Source of the DNA: Planctomycetota bacterium
GTDB lineage: Bacteria > Planctomycetota > Planctomycetia > Pirellulales > Pirellulaceae
Length of the DNA: 16,854 bases
Direction: 5' to 3'
Assembly: GCA_029259935.1 (NCBI GenBank)
Contig: JAJDEH010000279.1
Span: forward strand, 1-16,854
Positions within the stretch are counted from its first letter, which is position 1, and each line of letters begins with the position of its first letter. Below the pieces are notes generated by a model. The model made no database searches. It was given only the letters and a program-made list of their open reading frames with translations, and was not told where the DNA came from. Below are positions 1-6,746 of this stretch, piece by piece. A program made the position numbers and the translations under genes.

Positions 1-428
1 GGCCCCACGCAACCGTGAATTTTCGCCAGTTGCCCGTCGTCCAACTGAACCCGCAGTCCCCCCAGCACTCCTTGGAAAATGACCAGGCCCAGGGCGGCTG
101 ACGTGACCCACCGCATCCAATCGCGCGAGTCACCGTGCCACACGGTCACCAGGAGTCCGATCGTGATCAATCCCACCGTCGCTCCCAACAAACGATGGCC
201 GTGCTCGATGAACAAGTCCCAAGGTCCCAGCAACCAAGTTTGCCACGGATATAAGAACAGGTTGTAACCATAGGTGCCCGGCCAATCGGGAACCGCCATG
301 CCCGCGTCATAGGTCGTCACTAAACTGCCCACCCAGATCAACGGAAACGTGGCGCACACCAACAGCACGGCCCAGCGGTGAGGCCACGGGCGGTACGCAC
401 TCGGTGTTGAATCCTGCGACTTACTCAA
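1..428 (-). CDS. ctaA: Haem A synthase (CtaA/COX15 family), N-terminal part, cut by window edge
   Basis: Converts haem O to haem A in the membrane, needed by the haem a/a3 oxidase encoded just upstream. The visible 142 codons show a short polar N-terminus, a first membrane segment (about residues 18-36), the family block VGSLVTTYDAGMAVPDWP (33-50), then EHGHR (75-79) and a second membrane segment followed by KIHG. E75 and H78 match the Glu-x2-His pair of the Bacillus enzyme, and H138 matches its second haem ligand; this is family knowledge applied to visible residues. No ATG fits. I chose TTG at 428 because it follows a GAGAG ribosome-binding sequence and lies 12 bases after the coxA stop; that same TGA is the nearest in-frame stop upstream. 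The C-terminal half lies outside the window. Family identity is very likely; the start is moderately sure. Confidence 0.9.
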   Translation of the reverse strand, partial: MSKSQDSTPSAYRPWPHRWAVLLVCATFPLIWVGSLVTTYDAGMAVPDWPGTYGYNLFLYPWQTWLLGPWDLFIEHGHRLLGATVGLITIGLLVTVWHGDSRDWMRWVTSAALGLVIFQGVLGGLRVQLDDGQLAKIHGCVG

Positions 429-440
429 GGTTCTCTCGGA

Positions 441-2228
441 TCATGCCGGTTCTGGGCCGGTTTTGGGCGGCGGCTGGATCTGCGGATAGAAATCGGTGTC
501 TACCTCGGGCGAGCCATATTCATACGGACCACGATAGACGACCGGTTGGAAATCAAAGTTGCCATGCCCGGGCGGGCTGGGAGCCATCCATTCCAACGAG
601 TTGGCACCCCACGGATTGCGGCCGACCGTGGGGCCAAAGAACATGCTCCAAATAAAGTTGCCGGCGAAGATAACCTGCGTGGCGACCATTCCGATGGCGC
701 AAATCGTCATGAACTGATTTAATGGCTGCAGGTGAGCAAACGTCGCGTAGTCGTAGGGATCGGCCAAGCGTCTGGGAAATCCGACCACGCCCAGTATGTG
801 CATGGTGTAAAACGTTCCGTTTAGAAAAATGAACGTCAGAAAAAAGTGCAGCCGGCCCCATGATTCGTTCATCATCCGGCCAAACATTTTGGGAAACCAA
901 AAATAAATCGCGCCGAACACCGCCATCGCGGTGCCGGAAAACAGCACGTAATGGAAATGCGCCACGATGAAGTAGGTATCGTGAATGAAAATGTCGGTCG
1001 GCGTGGCGGCCATGAAAATTCCCGACAAGCCGCCAATCACGAACATCGAGACAAACGACAAAGCAAACAGCATCGGCGTGGTGTATTGAATCCTGCCGCC
1101 CCAGATCGTCCCTAGCCAATTGAATGTTTTCACCGCGCTGGGCAGGGCAATCATCATGGTCGAGACCATGAACGTCATGCCCAGGATTGGGTTCATGCCC
1201 GATACGAACATATGGTGTCCCCACACGATGAATCCCAGCCCGGCGATTCCCGAGATGGCGTAGACCATCGGCTTGTAACCGAACAGCGGCTTACGGGCAA
1301 AGCAACTCATGATATCCGAGACCATGCCCATGGCTGGCAGAATCATGATGTACACGGCGGGATGGGAATAAAACCAAAACAGATGCTGCCACAACAGCGG
1401 TTGTCCGCCGCCACTGACGGGCATCGAGTTGTTCACCACCAGCGACTCGGGCAGGAAGAAGCCCGTTCCCAACACGCGATCGGTAAGTTGCATGAATCCG
1501 GCCGCGGTCAACACCGGCAGGGCAAACGCCTGCAGGATGGCGGTAATAAACATTGCCCAGATCGTCATTGGCAAGCGAAACATTGTCATGCCGGGCGCAC
1601 GCATCTGAATGATCGTCGTCATGTAGTTGACCGAGCCCAACATCGAGGACACACCGACAAAAGTGACTCCGATCAACCACATGTTCTGCGCCCAACCGCT
1701 GGCCGGCGCGGCTTCCCACACGGCGGACAACGGCGGATAAGACGTCCAACCCGATCCGGCTCCATTGCCGGGCATGAAAAAACTACTGCCGATGGAGATA
1801 AACGCCGGCCACATGAACCAATAGCTGAGCATGTTCAGCGTCGGAAACGCCATGTCGTCCGCGCCGATCATCAGTGGAATCAAGAAGTTGCCAAATGCAC
1901 CAGCCAGGATCGGAATGATCACGAAGAAGATCATGACCGTGGCGTGCATGGTGAACAGCATCGTGTAGAACTCGGGCGAAATCTGGCCGCCTTCGTTGGA
2001 AAATAACATCTGGCCGATTACGGGCATGTTTTGCCAGGGCCAAGCCAATTGCCAACGAATTCCCAGTGCCAGCAGTCCGCCAACCAGGAACCACAGCAGG
2101 GTGGAAAACAGAAACTGAATTCCAATGATTTTGTGATCGCGCGAAAAAATGTACTTCGAAATCCAACTTCCAAGGGGGCTCGCGCCCCCGTGGCCGTGCG
2201 GATCCGCGTGCGTGTCCGACGCGTTCAT
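441..2228 (-). CDS. coxA: Cytochrome c oxidase subunit I, A2-type haem-copper oxidase
   Basis: Catalytic subunit that reduces O2 at a haem a3-CuB centre and pumps protons; integral membrane protein of about 12 helices, 595 residues. Visible ligands: H95 and H426 (low-spin haem a), H424 (haem a3), H289/H338/H339 (CuB), and Y293 of HPAVY for the His-Tyr crosslink. K367 (PSAVKTFNW) matches the K-channel lysine and D125 the D-channel entry aspartate. The helix VI glutamate of A1 enzymes is absent: the motif is YSHPAVY (287-293), the signature of A2-type oxidases such as the Thermus and Rhodothermus caa3 enzymes. The ATG at 2228 lies one base past the coxB stop, with a GGAAGAGGA ribosome-binding sequence inside the coxB end, so translation is probably coupled. 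There is no fused subunit III; the C-terminus is a Pro-rich tail. Confidence 0.97.
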   Translation of the reverse strand: MNASDTHADPHGHGGASPLGSWISKYIFSRDHKIIGIQFLFSTLLWFLVGGLLALGIRWQLAWPWQNMPVIGQMLFSNEGGQISPEFYTMLFTMHATVMIFFVIIPILAGAFGNFLIPLMIGADDMAFPTLNMLSYWFMWPAFISIGSSFFMPGNGAGSGWTSYPPLSAVWEAAPASGWAQNMWLIGVTFVGVSSMLGSVNYMTTIIQMRAPGMTMFRLPMTIWAMFITAILQAFALPVLTAAGFMQLTDRVLGTGFFLPESLVVNNSMPVSGGGQPLLWQHLFWFYSHPAVYIMILPAMGMVSDIMSCFARKPLFGYKPMVYAISGIAGLGFIVWGHHMFVSGMNPILGMTFMVSTMMIALPSAVKTFNWLGTIWGGRIQYTTPMLFALSFVSMFVIGGLSGIFMAATPTDIFIHDTYFIVAHFHYVLFSGTAMAVFGAIYFWFPKMFGRMMNESWGRLHFFLTFIFLNGTFYTMHILGVVGFPRRLADPYDYATFAHLQPLNQFMTICAIGMVATQVIFAGNFIWSMFFGPTVGRNPWGANSLEWMAPSPPGHGNFDFQPVVYRGPYEYGSPEVDTDFYPQIQPPPKTGPEPA

Positions 2229-2229
2229 A

Positions 2230-3105
2230 CTAGTCCTCTTCCTCTGTACTCGGAGGCGAATAACTATCTTGCTCTTGTGCGTGATAGGTTTCGTTCAACC
2301 ATTGGTCGAACTCGCTCTGGTTTTTGTCGACGGTGATTTGGCCGCGCATCTTGTAGTGGCCCCATCCGCAAAGCTCCGCGCACACGATGTCATACACACC
2401 GGTCTGATTCGTCCGAAACCAGACGAACTGAGTCATTCCCGGAACGACATCTTGCTTGACACGCAGGTTAGGCAGAAAGAAACTGTGCAGCACATCTTGG
2501 CTTTCGATTTGAATGACGATCTCTTCGTCCTTCGGAACGTGCAAATCGTTAACCGTGAACACGTCGTCGTGGGTGAACAGCCGCTTATCCTTACCCGCGT
2601 ACCGGACGCGCCATTCAAACTGCCGTCCGGTGACCAGGGCCAACGGCGGCTTGGGCTCGTCGTCGGTCGTGCCGAGTACGCCGTCCGGCCCCGGTTCCAT
2701 GGGGCGGTTCAGCTTATGGTCGGCCCAGGCGTTCATTTGATAAACGGCAATAAACAGCAATGTCGCGGCGGGCAGAATCGACCACACCACTTCCAAGGTA
2801 TGGCTGCCGTGCGTGAACTTCACGGGCTCCTTCGTCCTTTCGACATCGTACTTCCACATGAACCAAAACAACGCGATGCCGGTGCCGATAAAAATGGCGC
2901 CGGTCAAATAGAAAATGCGAATGAACAGCAGGTCGATAATTTCGCCGTCGGGATTGATATTTTCGGGAAACCAATGGCCGCCCGGAAAGGGAAACGTATC
3001 GCCCGGCTTGCCATTGAAGGGCCATGTGTCGGCGGCGGCCGCGACAATGATCCACGTCCCGAGAATCGGAACCAGCAGAAAGAATAAGCTCCAAAACCGT
3101 CCCAC
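2230..3105 (-). CDS. coxB: Cytochrome c oxidase subunit II with CuA centre
   Basis: Accepts electrons from a c-type cytochrome or cupredoxin at the binuclear CuA site and passes them to subunit I. With the GTG start the protein has 291 residues: an N-terminal hydrophobic segment (about 4-25), two further membrane helices (about 57-84 and 104-124), then the periplasmic cupredoxin domain (from about 155). All CuA ligands are visible: H207, C242, E244, C246, H250 and M253. No CXXCH follows, so it is not a fused caa3 subunit II. I chose GTG at 3105 because GGAG lies 7 bases upstream. A TTG at 3153 would add 16 Arg-rich residues but has no ribosome-binding site. It lies 54 bases after the diheme cytochrome gene and one base before coxA. 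A Gly/Asp-rich loop at 138-150 is an insertion of unknown role. Confidence 0.95.
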   Translation of the reverse strand: MGRFWSLFFLLVPILGTWIIVAAAADTWPFNGKPGDTFPFPGGHWFPENINPDGEIIDLLFIRIFYLTGAIFIGTGIALFWFMWKYDVERTKEPVKFTHGSHTLEVVWSILPAATLLFIAVYQMNAWADHKLNRPMEPGPDGVLGTTDDEPKPPLALVTGRQFEWRVRYAGKDKRLFTHDDVFTVNDLHVPKDEEIVIQIESQDVLHSFFLPNLRVKQDVVPGMTQFVWFRTNQTGVYDIVCAELCGWGHYKMRGQITVDKNQSEFDQWLNETYHAQEQDSYSPPSTEEED

Positions 3106-3159
3106 AGTTACTCTCCAAGTCGTTTTCCGCCGTCGCGCTCGACGCGCCGGCAAGGCCGT

Positions 3160-4476
3160 CTAGCGAACTTCTTTTTTATTCTCGCGCGTATGTTCCGGCC
3201 GGCTGATCGGCTCGAAAGGCAGCGATTGAACATACGTGATCACTTGCCATATTTCCTCATCGGTGATCTTTTCGGCGGGCTGGGCCGGCATGCCGCTGCC
3301 GTTGATGCCGTTGCGAACTCGCCAATACAAATCGACCGGTCGTCGGCCGCCGCGAAAAACGCCTTGCCGCAGATTACGCGGACGGACTTCCCGCGGTTCA
3401 TGCGCGCCGCGCGCCATGTACTCATCCACCAACGGCTGATCCCAGGGTCCTTTCGCGGTGTACCACTCGGTCGTCCACGAGTCATACAATTTCTCGCCAC
3501 CATCGCCTATCGCCGAATAACCATGGCACTTGATGCAGTCCAACTTTCCGTAGAACAGGGCCTTACCCGCCACAATCGCCTCTTGGACCTTCTCGGGATC
3601 GTAGGACGGCGAGTCGCGCCGCAACTGTTGTGGACGCTCGGGCACTTCGGTGACCACGAATTCAGGCTGATTCCAACGCTTTAGTTTGTCTTCGACGATC
3701 TCTCGAATGGCCGCCAGATTCTCGGCATAGGTGCTTGCCGGATCACCTTGTTGATTGAAGTCCAGCAGCTTTTCGCCGGGCTCCAGTTCTTCATACATAC
3801 GGTCCATCAACGACCTTTCTACCTCGCCGCGAATGCCTAGGTAGCGAACATAATGGACCAGCGATTCAAGTTCCGGTTCGGACAGCAGGCGGAACGACGG
3901 CATGGCCGTGCCCGAAATCCCATTGACCAGCGTCTTCTTCAAGTCCGCATGGGTCGGGCGATGGCCGCCCGGTGTCGATTTAAACTTGAAGTCGCCTTTG
4001 CGAAAGTCGCGAGGATAAGGATTCAGAAAGGAGCCCGTCGGACCGGCACCGTTGCCAGTGATACCGTGACAGTGGACGCAGTGTTCGCGATACAGTCCGC
4101 GAGGGTTGCCATCCTCATCGCTTCCCACGGGACCGGCCGCCATGCGAAGAAGCGAAAGGCTCACCAAACTGGACGATTCGAAAGTGACTTCTCCGCCTGA
4201 ACCGTCCGACCGTTCGGGAGTGTACTTGACGCTTTGTTGCGGGAAAAACGGATCGTCCGGCGTCCCAAAAGTACCCACCAAGATGTCACCGACATTCTCG
4301 ATTTGATCCTTGGAGTAAGGTTCGTCCTGCTCTCGTTCCGACCGGCGTAGATATACCGAGTTGAGCGAAAAGGTCGCTTCGGGCGAGCAGCCCGCCGCGG
4401 CCAGCATGCCGGCACACAAGCAGCAGGCTTTGACGAGCCATAAGTTGAACGAGCGTTGGTTGATCCGCTGTAACAT
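3160..4476 (-). CDS. Diheme cytochrome c lipoprotein, probable electron donor to the oxidase
   Basis: Two class I cytochrome c domains in a predicted outer-face lipoprotein of 438 residues. The signal peptide is hydrophobic and ends in LAAAGC with the lipid cysteine at C30. Haem 1 is CVHCH (133-137) with likely Met ligand M192 (AMPSF); haem 2 is CIKCH (314-318) with likely Met ligand M396 (GSGMP). A charged helical linker joins the domains (about 215-300). The gene sits directly before coxB, as detached donors do when subunit II lacks its own haem c; the donor role is inference. I chose ATG at 4476 because GGAAG lies 9 bases upstream and the signal peptide then starts normally. A GTG at 4506 would add 10 residues without a ribosome-binding site. 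Cysteines at 18, 19 and 21 inside the signal are unusual. Confidence 0.9.
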   Translation of the reverse strand: MLQRINQRSFNLWLVKACCLCAGMLAAAGCSPEATFSLNSVYLRRSEREQDEPYSKDQIENVGDILVGTFGTPDDPFFPQQSVKYTPERSDGSGGEVTFESSSLVSLSLLRMAAGPVGSDEDGNPRGLYREHCVHCHGITGNGAGPTGSFLNPYPRDFRKGDFKFKSTPGGHRPTHADLKKTLVNGISGTAMPSFRLLSEPELESLVHYVRYLGIRGEVERSLMDRMYEELEPGEKLLDFNQQGDPASTYAENLAAIREIVEDKLKRWNQPEFVVTEVPERPQQLRRDSPSYDPEKVQEAIVAGKALFYGKLDCIKCHGYSAIGDGGEKLYDSWTTEWYTAKGPWDQPLVDEYMARGAHEPREVRPRNLRQGVFRGGRRPVDLYWRVRNGINGSGMPAQPAEKITDEEIWQVITYVQSLPFEPISRPEHTRENKKEVR

Positions 4477-4549
4477 CAAACGTTTCTTCCCGAATCTGCA
4501 ATCCACGGAGGCTATCCAAACACTTCACGCTGGCCTATTAAAAGGCGAA

Positions 4550-5551
4550 TTAATTAAATGACGACGAACTGAATTCGAGATTCCACGTGGCCGATTTGCC
4601 CATTTCGTCGCCTTCTAGCTGTTGCTTGAAGCGGCCCTTCCTGAGCTTCAGGTCCGCGCCATTCAGCTTCACCGTATCGCTGACAAATCCGGCCTTCTCT
4701 TGCCAAAGACGAAATTCAAGTTCAACTCCAGCGGGCACATGAGGAATCTCAAAGGCTCCGTTTTCGTCCGTGACCGCGAAATAGGGATTGTCGCGAACGA
4801 TCATCTTGGCCGTCATCCAAGGATGCACGTTACAGGACACGGAAATCGGCGAGTCCTCCTGTGCGGTCGGCTGATAGATCAACGAACTATTGGCGGAGAT
4901 CGAGGTACTATCCTTTTTGCCGCGCTTCGCATCGATATTCGTGTTATGCAGGGTGTTGTCGCTGTTGATGATGTTCATGCGTTGGTCGGTTCGCATGGCA
5001 AAAACGTGAGACAAGAAAATGCACCGCTTTTGATCGAAGTCGACTTGTGGCTTTTGCTGATCGATGGTGGCCGTATATTCGCCGGCCGCGATCCGATTGA
5101 AACTGTACGAAGGATGCACCCAGACCGGCGTCTCCTCATCGAAATCCACAGGTAAAGATGAGTTGAGGTAAATCAATACATTCTTGATTCCGCCGTTGCT
5201 TGCATTAACTTCGATAGCCTCGTTGGGTGCCGAAGTACCGCAAATCTGCGTCTCTTTGGACACAGGAATTGCCGACAATGTCGCTACGGCGCTGGCAGTC
5301 GGATCATCGACCTTGATGACACCCTTGATACTCGTCCATTGGGGCGTGCGATTGGTGCTATCGAACACTTCACCAGGACCGGCAACGGCACCACCACCGC
5401 TCCCCTTGAATGCTGCACGTACCACATCGGCGTTCTTCTGACTGTAGGACAAAGTCGCCGCATCGCCGGGCCCGCAACCGAGATTGGCCACCGCGGACAA
5501 GCCAAGCAACAACACCAAGGCAATACGATGCCAGCCGATCCGTTGGATCAT
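4550..5551 (-). CDS. Amicyanin-like cupredoxin with C-terminal Ig-like domain, putative lipoprotein (second of a tandem pair)
   Basis: Likely periplasmic blue-copper protein of 333 residues. The N-terminus is a signal peptide with a cysteine at C26 (VANLGC), a non-standard but possible lipobox. After a Gly/Ala-rich stretch, residues about 70-255 form a beta-rich domain with a type-1 copper ligand set: H202 (TLHN), then C240, H243 and M246 in CNVHPWM. The C-x2-H-x2-M spacing is that of amicyanin. Residues about 253-290 (DENGAFEIPHVPAG) resemble a carboxypeptidase-regulatory/Ig-like fold. C104 and C177 are matched in the upstream paralogue. I chose ATG at 5551, with GAGGTG 5 bases upstream; an ATG at 5581 would add 10 polar residues and has no close ribosome-binding site. 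An electron-carrier role between the cytochrome b complex and the oxidase is inference. It could instead be a copper chaperone or structural protein. Confidence 0.8.
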   Translation of the reverse strand: MIQRIGWHRIALVLLLGLSAVANLGCGPGDAATLSYSQKNADVVRAAFKGSGGGAVAGPGEVFDSTNRTPQWTSIKGVIKVDDPTASAVATLSAIPVSKETQICGTSAPNEAIEVNASNGGIKNVLIYLNSSLPVDFDEETPVWVHPSYSFNRIAAGEYTATIDQQKPQVDFDQKRCIFLSHVFAMRTDQRMNIINSDNTLHNTNIDAKRGKKDSTSISANSSLIYQPTAQEDSPISVSCNVHPWMTAKMIVRDNPYFAVTDENGAFEIPHVPAGVELEFRLWQEKAGFVSDTVKLNGADLKLRKGRFKQQLEGDEMGKSATWNLEFSSSSFN

Positions 5552-5636
5552 CCTTTCACCTCGCTGCTCGTCAATTCCCATAATTTACTTCGCTTAACCT
5601 TTGACGTCGCGTCTGTAACCTTGTGGTGATAAGTAA

Positions 5637-5665
5637 GCGAGCGGCGACGAAACCTCGCCGCTCGC
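5637..5665 (-). terminator. Strong GC-rich hairpin between the two cupredoxin genes
   Basis: A perfect 11-bp inverted repeat (GCGAGCGGCGA and its complement) with a 7-base loop lies 47 bases past the stop of the upstream cupredoxin gene. On the minus strand it is followed by TTACTTATC, a poor U-tract. It could be a partial or leaky intrinsic terminator, or an mRNA-end stabiliser that sets unequal expression within the operon. The palindrome is certain; termination is not. Confidence 0.5.
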
Positions 5666-5673
5666 CACATGTC

Positions 5674-5711
5674 GTTCAATTTTCGTCGTTCAATTACTCT
5701 GGTGTTCAATT
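5674..5711 (-). repeat. Three copies of an 8-base direct repeat beside the hairpin
   Basis: On the plus strand GTTCAATT occurs at 5674, 5688 and 5704 (starts 14 and 16 bases apart), and the first two copies share the longer GTCGTTCAATT. The last copy ends one base before the stop codon of the upstream cupredoxin gene. It may be a small tandem duplication or a protein/RNA binding site; no known family is recognised. Confidence 0.4.
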
Positions 5712-5712
5712 T

Positions 5713-6507
5713 TTACTTTTTGTTAAACAACGTGGGAGCGACAACAATGTCGCCCAGATCGGTCGTTTGGCCGCCTTTGATCGTGAACGTCGTGCGTCCG
5801 GCGCGCCAACGTGTTTTTTTGCCTTTGTATTTAATGTCCTGCACGTAACCCGCTTCGTGCCAGAATTGAAACGTGTGCTCGCCCGCGGGCAAGTTCTTGA
5901 TGGTGAATTCGCCGTTGGCATCGGAAATCGACGCATACGGATGGTCACGCACGATGACGAAGGCATTCATCCACGGATGAATGCTGCAACTGACCGTGGC
6001 GGCATGCTGTTCGGGCACCTTAAACTGATGATCGATTTTCTTCTTGGCGGGTAAAAGCGGATTGATTGAGCCGTTGTTGAACGCATCAATCTTGGTGTTG
6101 TGCCCGACGTCGTCCGAGTTCTTAACTTCCAACGTTTGCGAATTGCGAACGAACACCACCCTCGGTGCAAAGGCGCAGCCTTTGTTGTCCAGCACGACTT
6201 TTGCTTCCGCGTCCATTTCGTAAGACGGATGCGCCGCGGGAGCCTTTTCGCCTCTTCGATAATTGATATAGAGATTCGCCAGGACGTTCTTAATGCCGCC
6301 CTTTTCACCGACGACCAACGTTTCGCTGAGCGGCTTGAACTTGCCACAGTAGGCCTTGTCGGCGGAAAGGGTCAATTCCGTCTGAGCGGGTGCTTCGCCG
6401 TCGTAGACGAAACGCCCCGTTAGATTACCCCACTCCGCAGCCGTTAGCACGTTGCAGAATAGCGCGGACAAGAGAACGCAACTAAAGAGAATTGTCAGTT
6501 TTCGCAT
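5713..6507 (-). CDS. Amicyanin-like cupredoxin with C-terminal Ig-like domain (first of a tandem pair)
   Basis: Secreted protein of 264 residues: a signal peptide (about 1-23, ending LTAAEW) and a beta-rich cupredoxin domain (about 28-190) with a full type-1 copper ligand set, H136 (DVGHN), C174, H177 and M180 (CSIHPWM). The C-x2-H-x2-M spacing is that of amicyanin. Residues about 190-225 (SISDANGEFTIKNLPAGEH) match a carboxypeptidase-regulatory-like motif. C54 and C111 could form a disulfide and have equivalents in the downstream paralogue, which also shares GGIKNV and the H-P-S-Y motif. The ATG at 6507 has AAGGAG 9 bases upstream. Such proteins are often annotated as hypothetical or methylamine-utilisation-like. 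The copper site is read from the sequence; electron transfer to the diheme cytochrome or CuA is inference from gene order. Confidence 0.82.
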   Translation of the reverse strand: MRKLTILFSCVLLSALFCNVLTAAEWGNLTGRFVYDGEAPAQTELTLSADKAYCGKFKPLSETLVVGEKGGIKNVLANLYINYRRGEKAPAAHPSYEMDAEAKVVLDNKGCAFAPRVVFVRNSQTLEVKNSDDVGHNTKIDAFNNGSINPLLPAKKKIDHQFKVPEQHAATVSCSIHPWMNAFVIVRDHPYASISDANGEFTIKNLPAGEHTFQFWHEAGYVQDIKYKGKKTRWRAGRTTFTIKGGQTTDLGDIVVAPTLFNKK

Positions 6508-6746
6508 GTTTCACTTCTCCTTCACCAGCTCAACAACCAGTCCATGGTGGTTACTGGATCGACTAGGACAGGCCTGGGCTGCTTGCCCAGACCAACGGTG
6601 GAGGGTCATGCCGCCGACTCATACGAATCGACGTCACGATCAAGCGGCCCACACACGCGGCCCGCAACAGGGGGGTAACGTATTATACCCGCCTCAACCC
6701 ATTTCACCATTGTCCGAATAATACACGGCGATGAAACTCCAATTCA
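6508..6746 (-). other. 239-bp leader upstream of the cupredoxin genes
   Basis: No gene is seen here. It is the longest gap inside the respiratory train and may carry its own control elements. Inverted repeats include CTGGGC/GCCCAG (6574-6590, 5-base loop), and two overlapping, mutually exclusive ones near the start codon: AACCA/TGGTT (6535-6552) and CCAGT/ACTGG (6537-6557). None is followed by a convincing U-tract on the minus strand. A -10-like TATAAT on the minus strand is listed separately. Confidence 0.4.
6682..6687 (-). promoter_or_regulatory. Candidate -10 box for an internal promoter of the cupredoxin/oxidase part
   Basis: The minus strand reads GGGTATAATACG, a perfect TATAAT about 175 bases upstream of the first cupredoxin. 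It lies inside the inverted repeat GGGTA-N8-TACCC (6673-6690). The -35 region at the usual spacing is poor (ATGGTG), so it would need an activator or an alternative sigma contact. Suggestive only. Confidence 0.3.

Noticed and set aside
421..444. Seven-codon ATG frame overlapping the coxA stop and the ctaA start
   Set aside because: The ATG overlaps the coxA TGA and the frame ends inside the ctaA start, so it could aid translational coupling, but it is too short to be supported as a gene and is out of frame with ctaA.
1212..3087. Long plus-strand frames opposite coxA (1212-2006) and coxB (2149-3087)
   Set aside because: They mirror well-supported oxidase genes, are rich in His/Arg/Gln as antisense frames tend to be, and have no domain or start signal.
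3106..3153. TTG start for coxB giving 16 extra Arg-rich residues
   Set aside because: No ribosome-binding sequence precedes it, whereas GTG at 3105 has GGAG at good spacing and gives a normal first membrane segment.
4532..4546. Small inverted repeat GCCT-N6-AGGC between the lipoprotein genes as a terminator
   Set aside because: A 4-bp stem with no U-tract on the minus strand is too weak to call.
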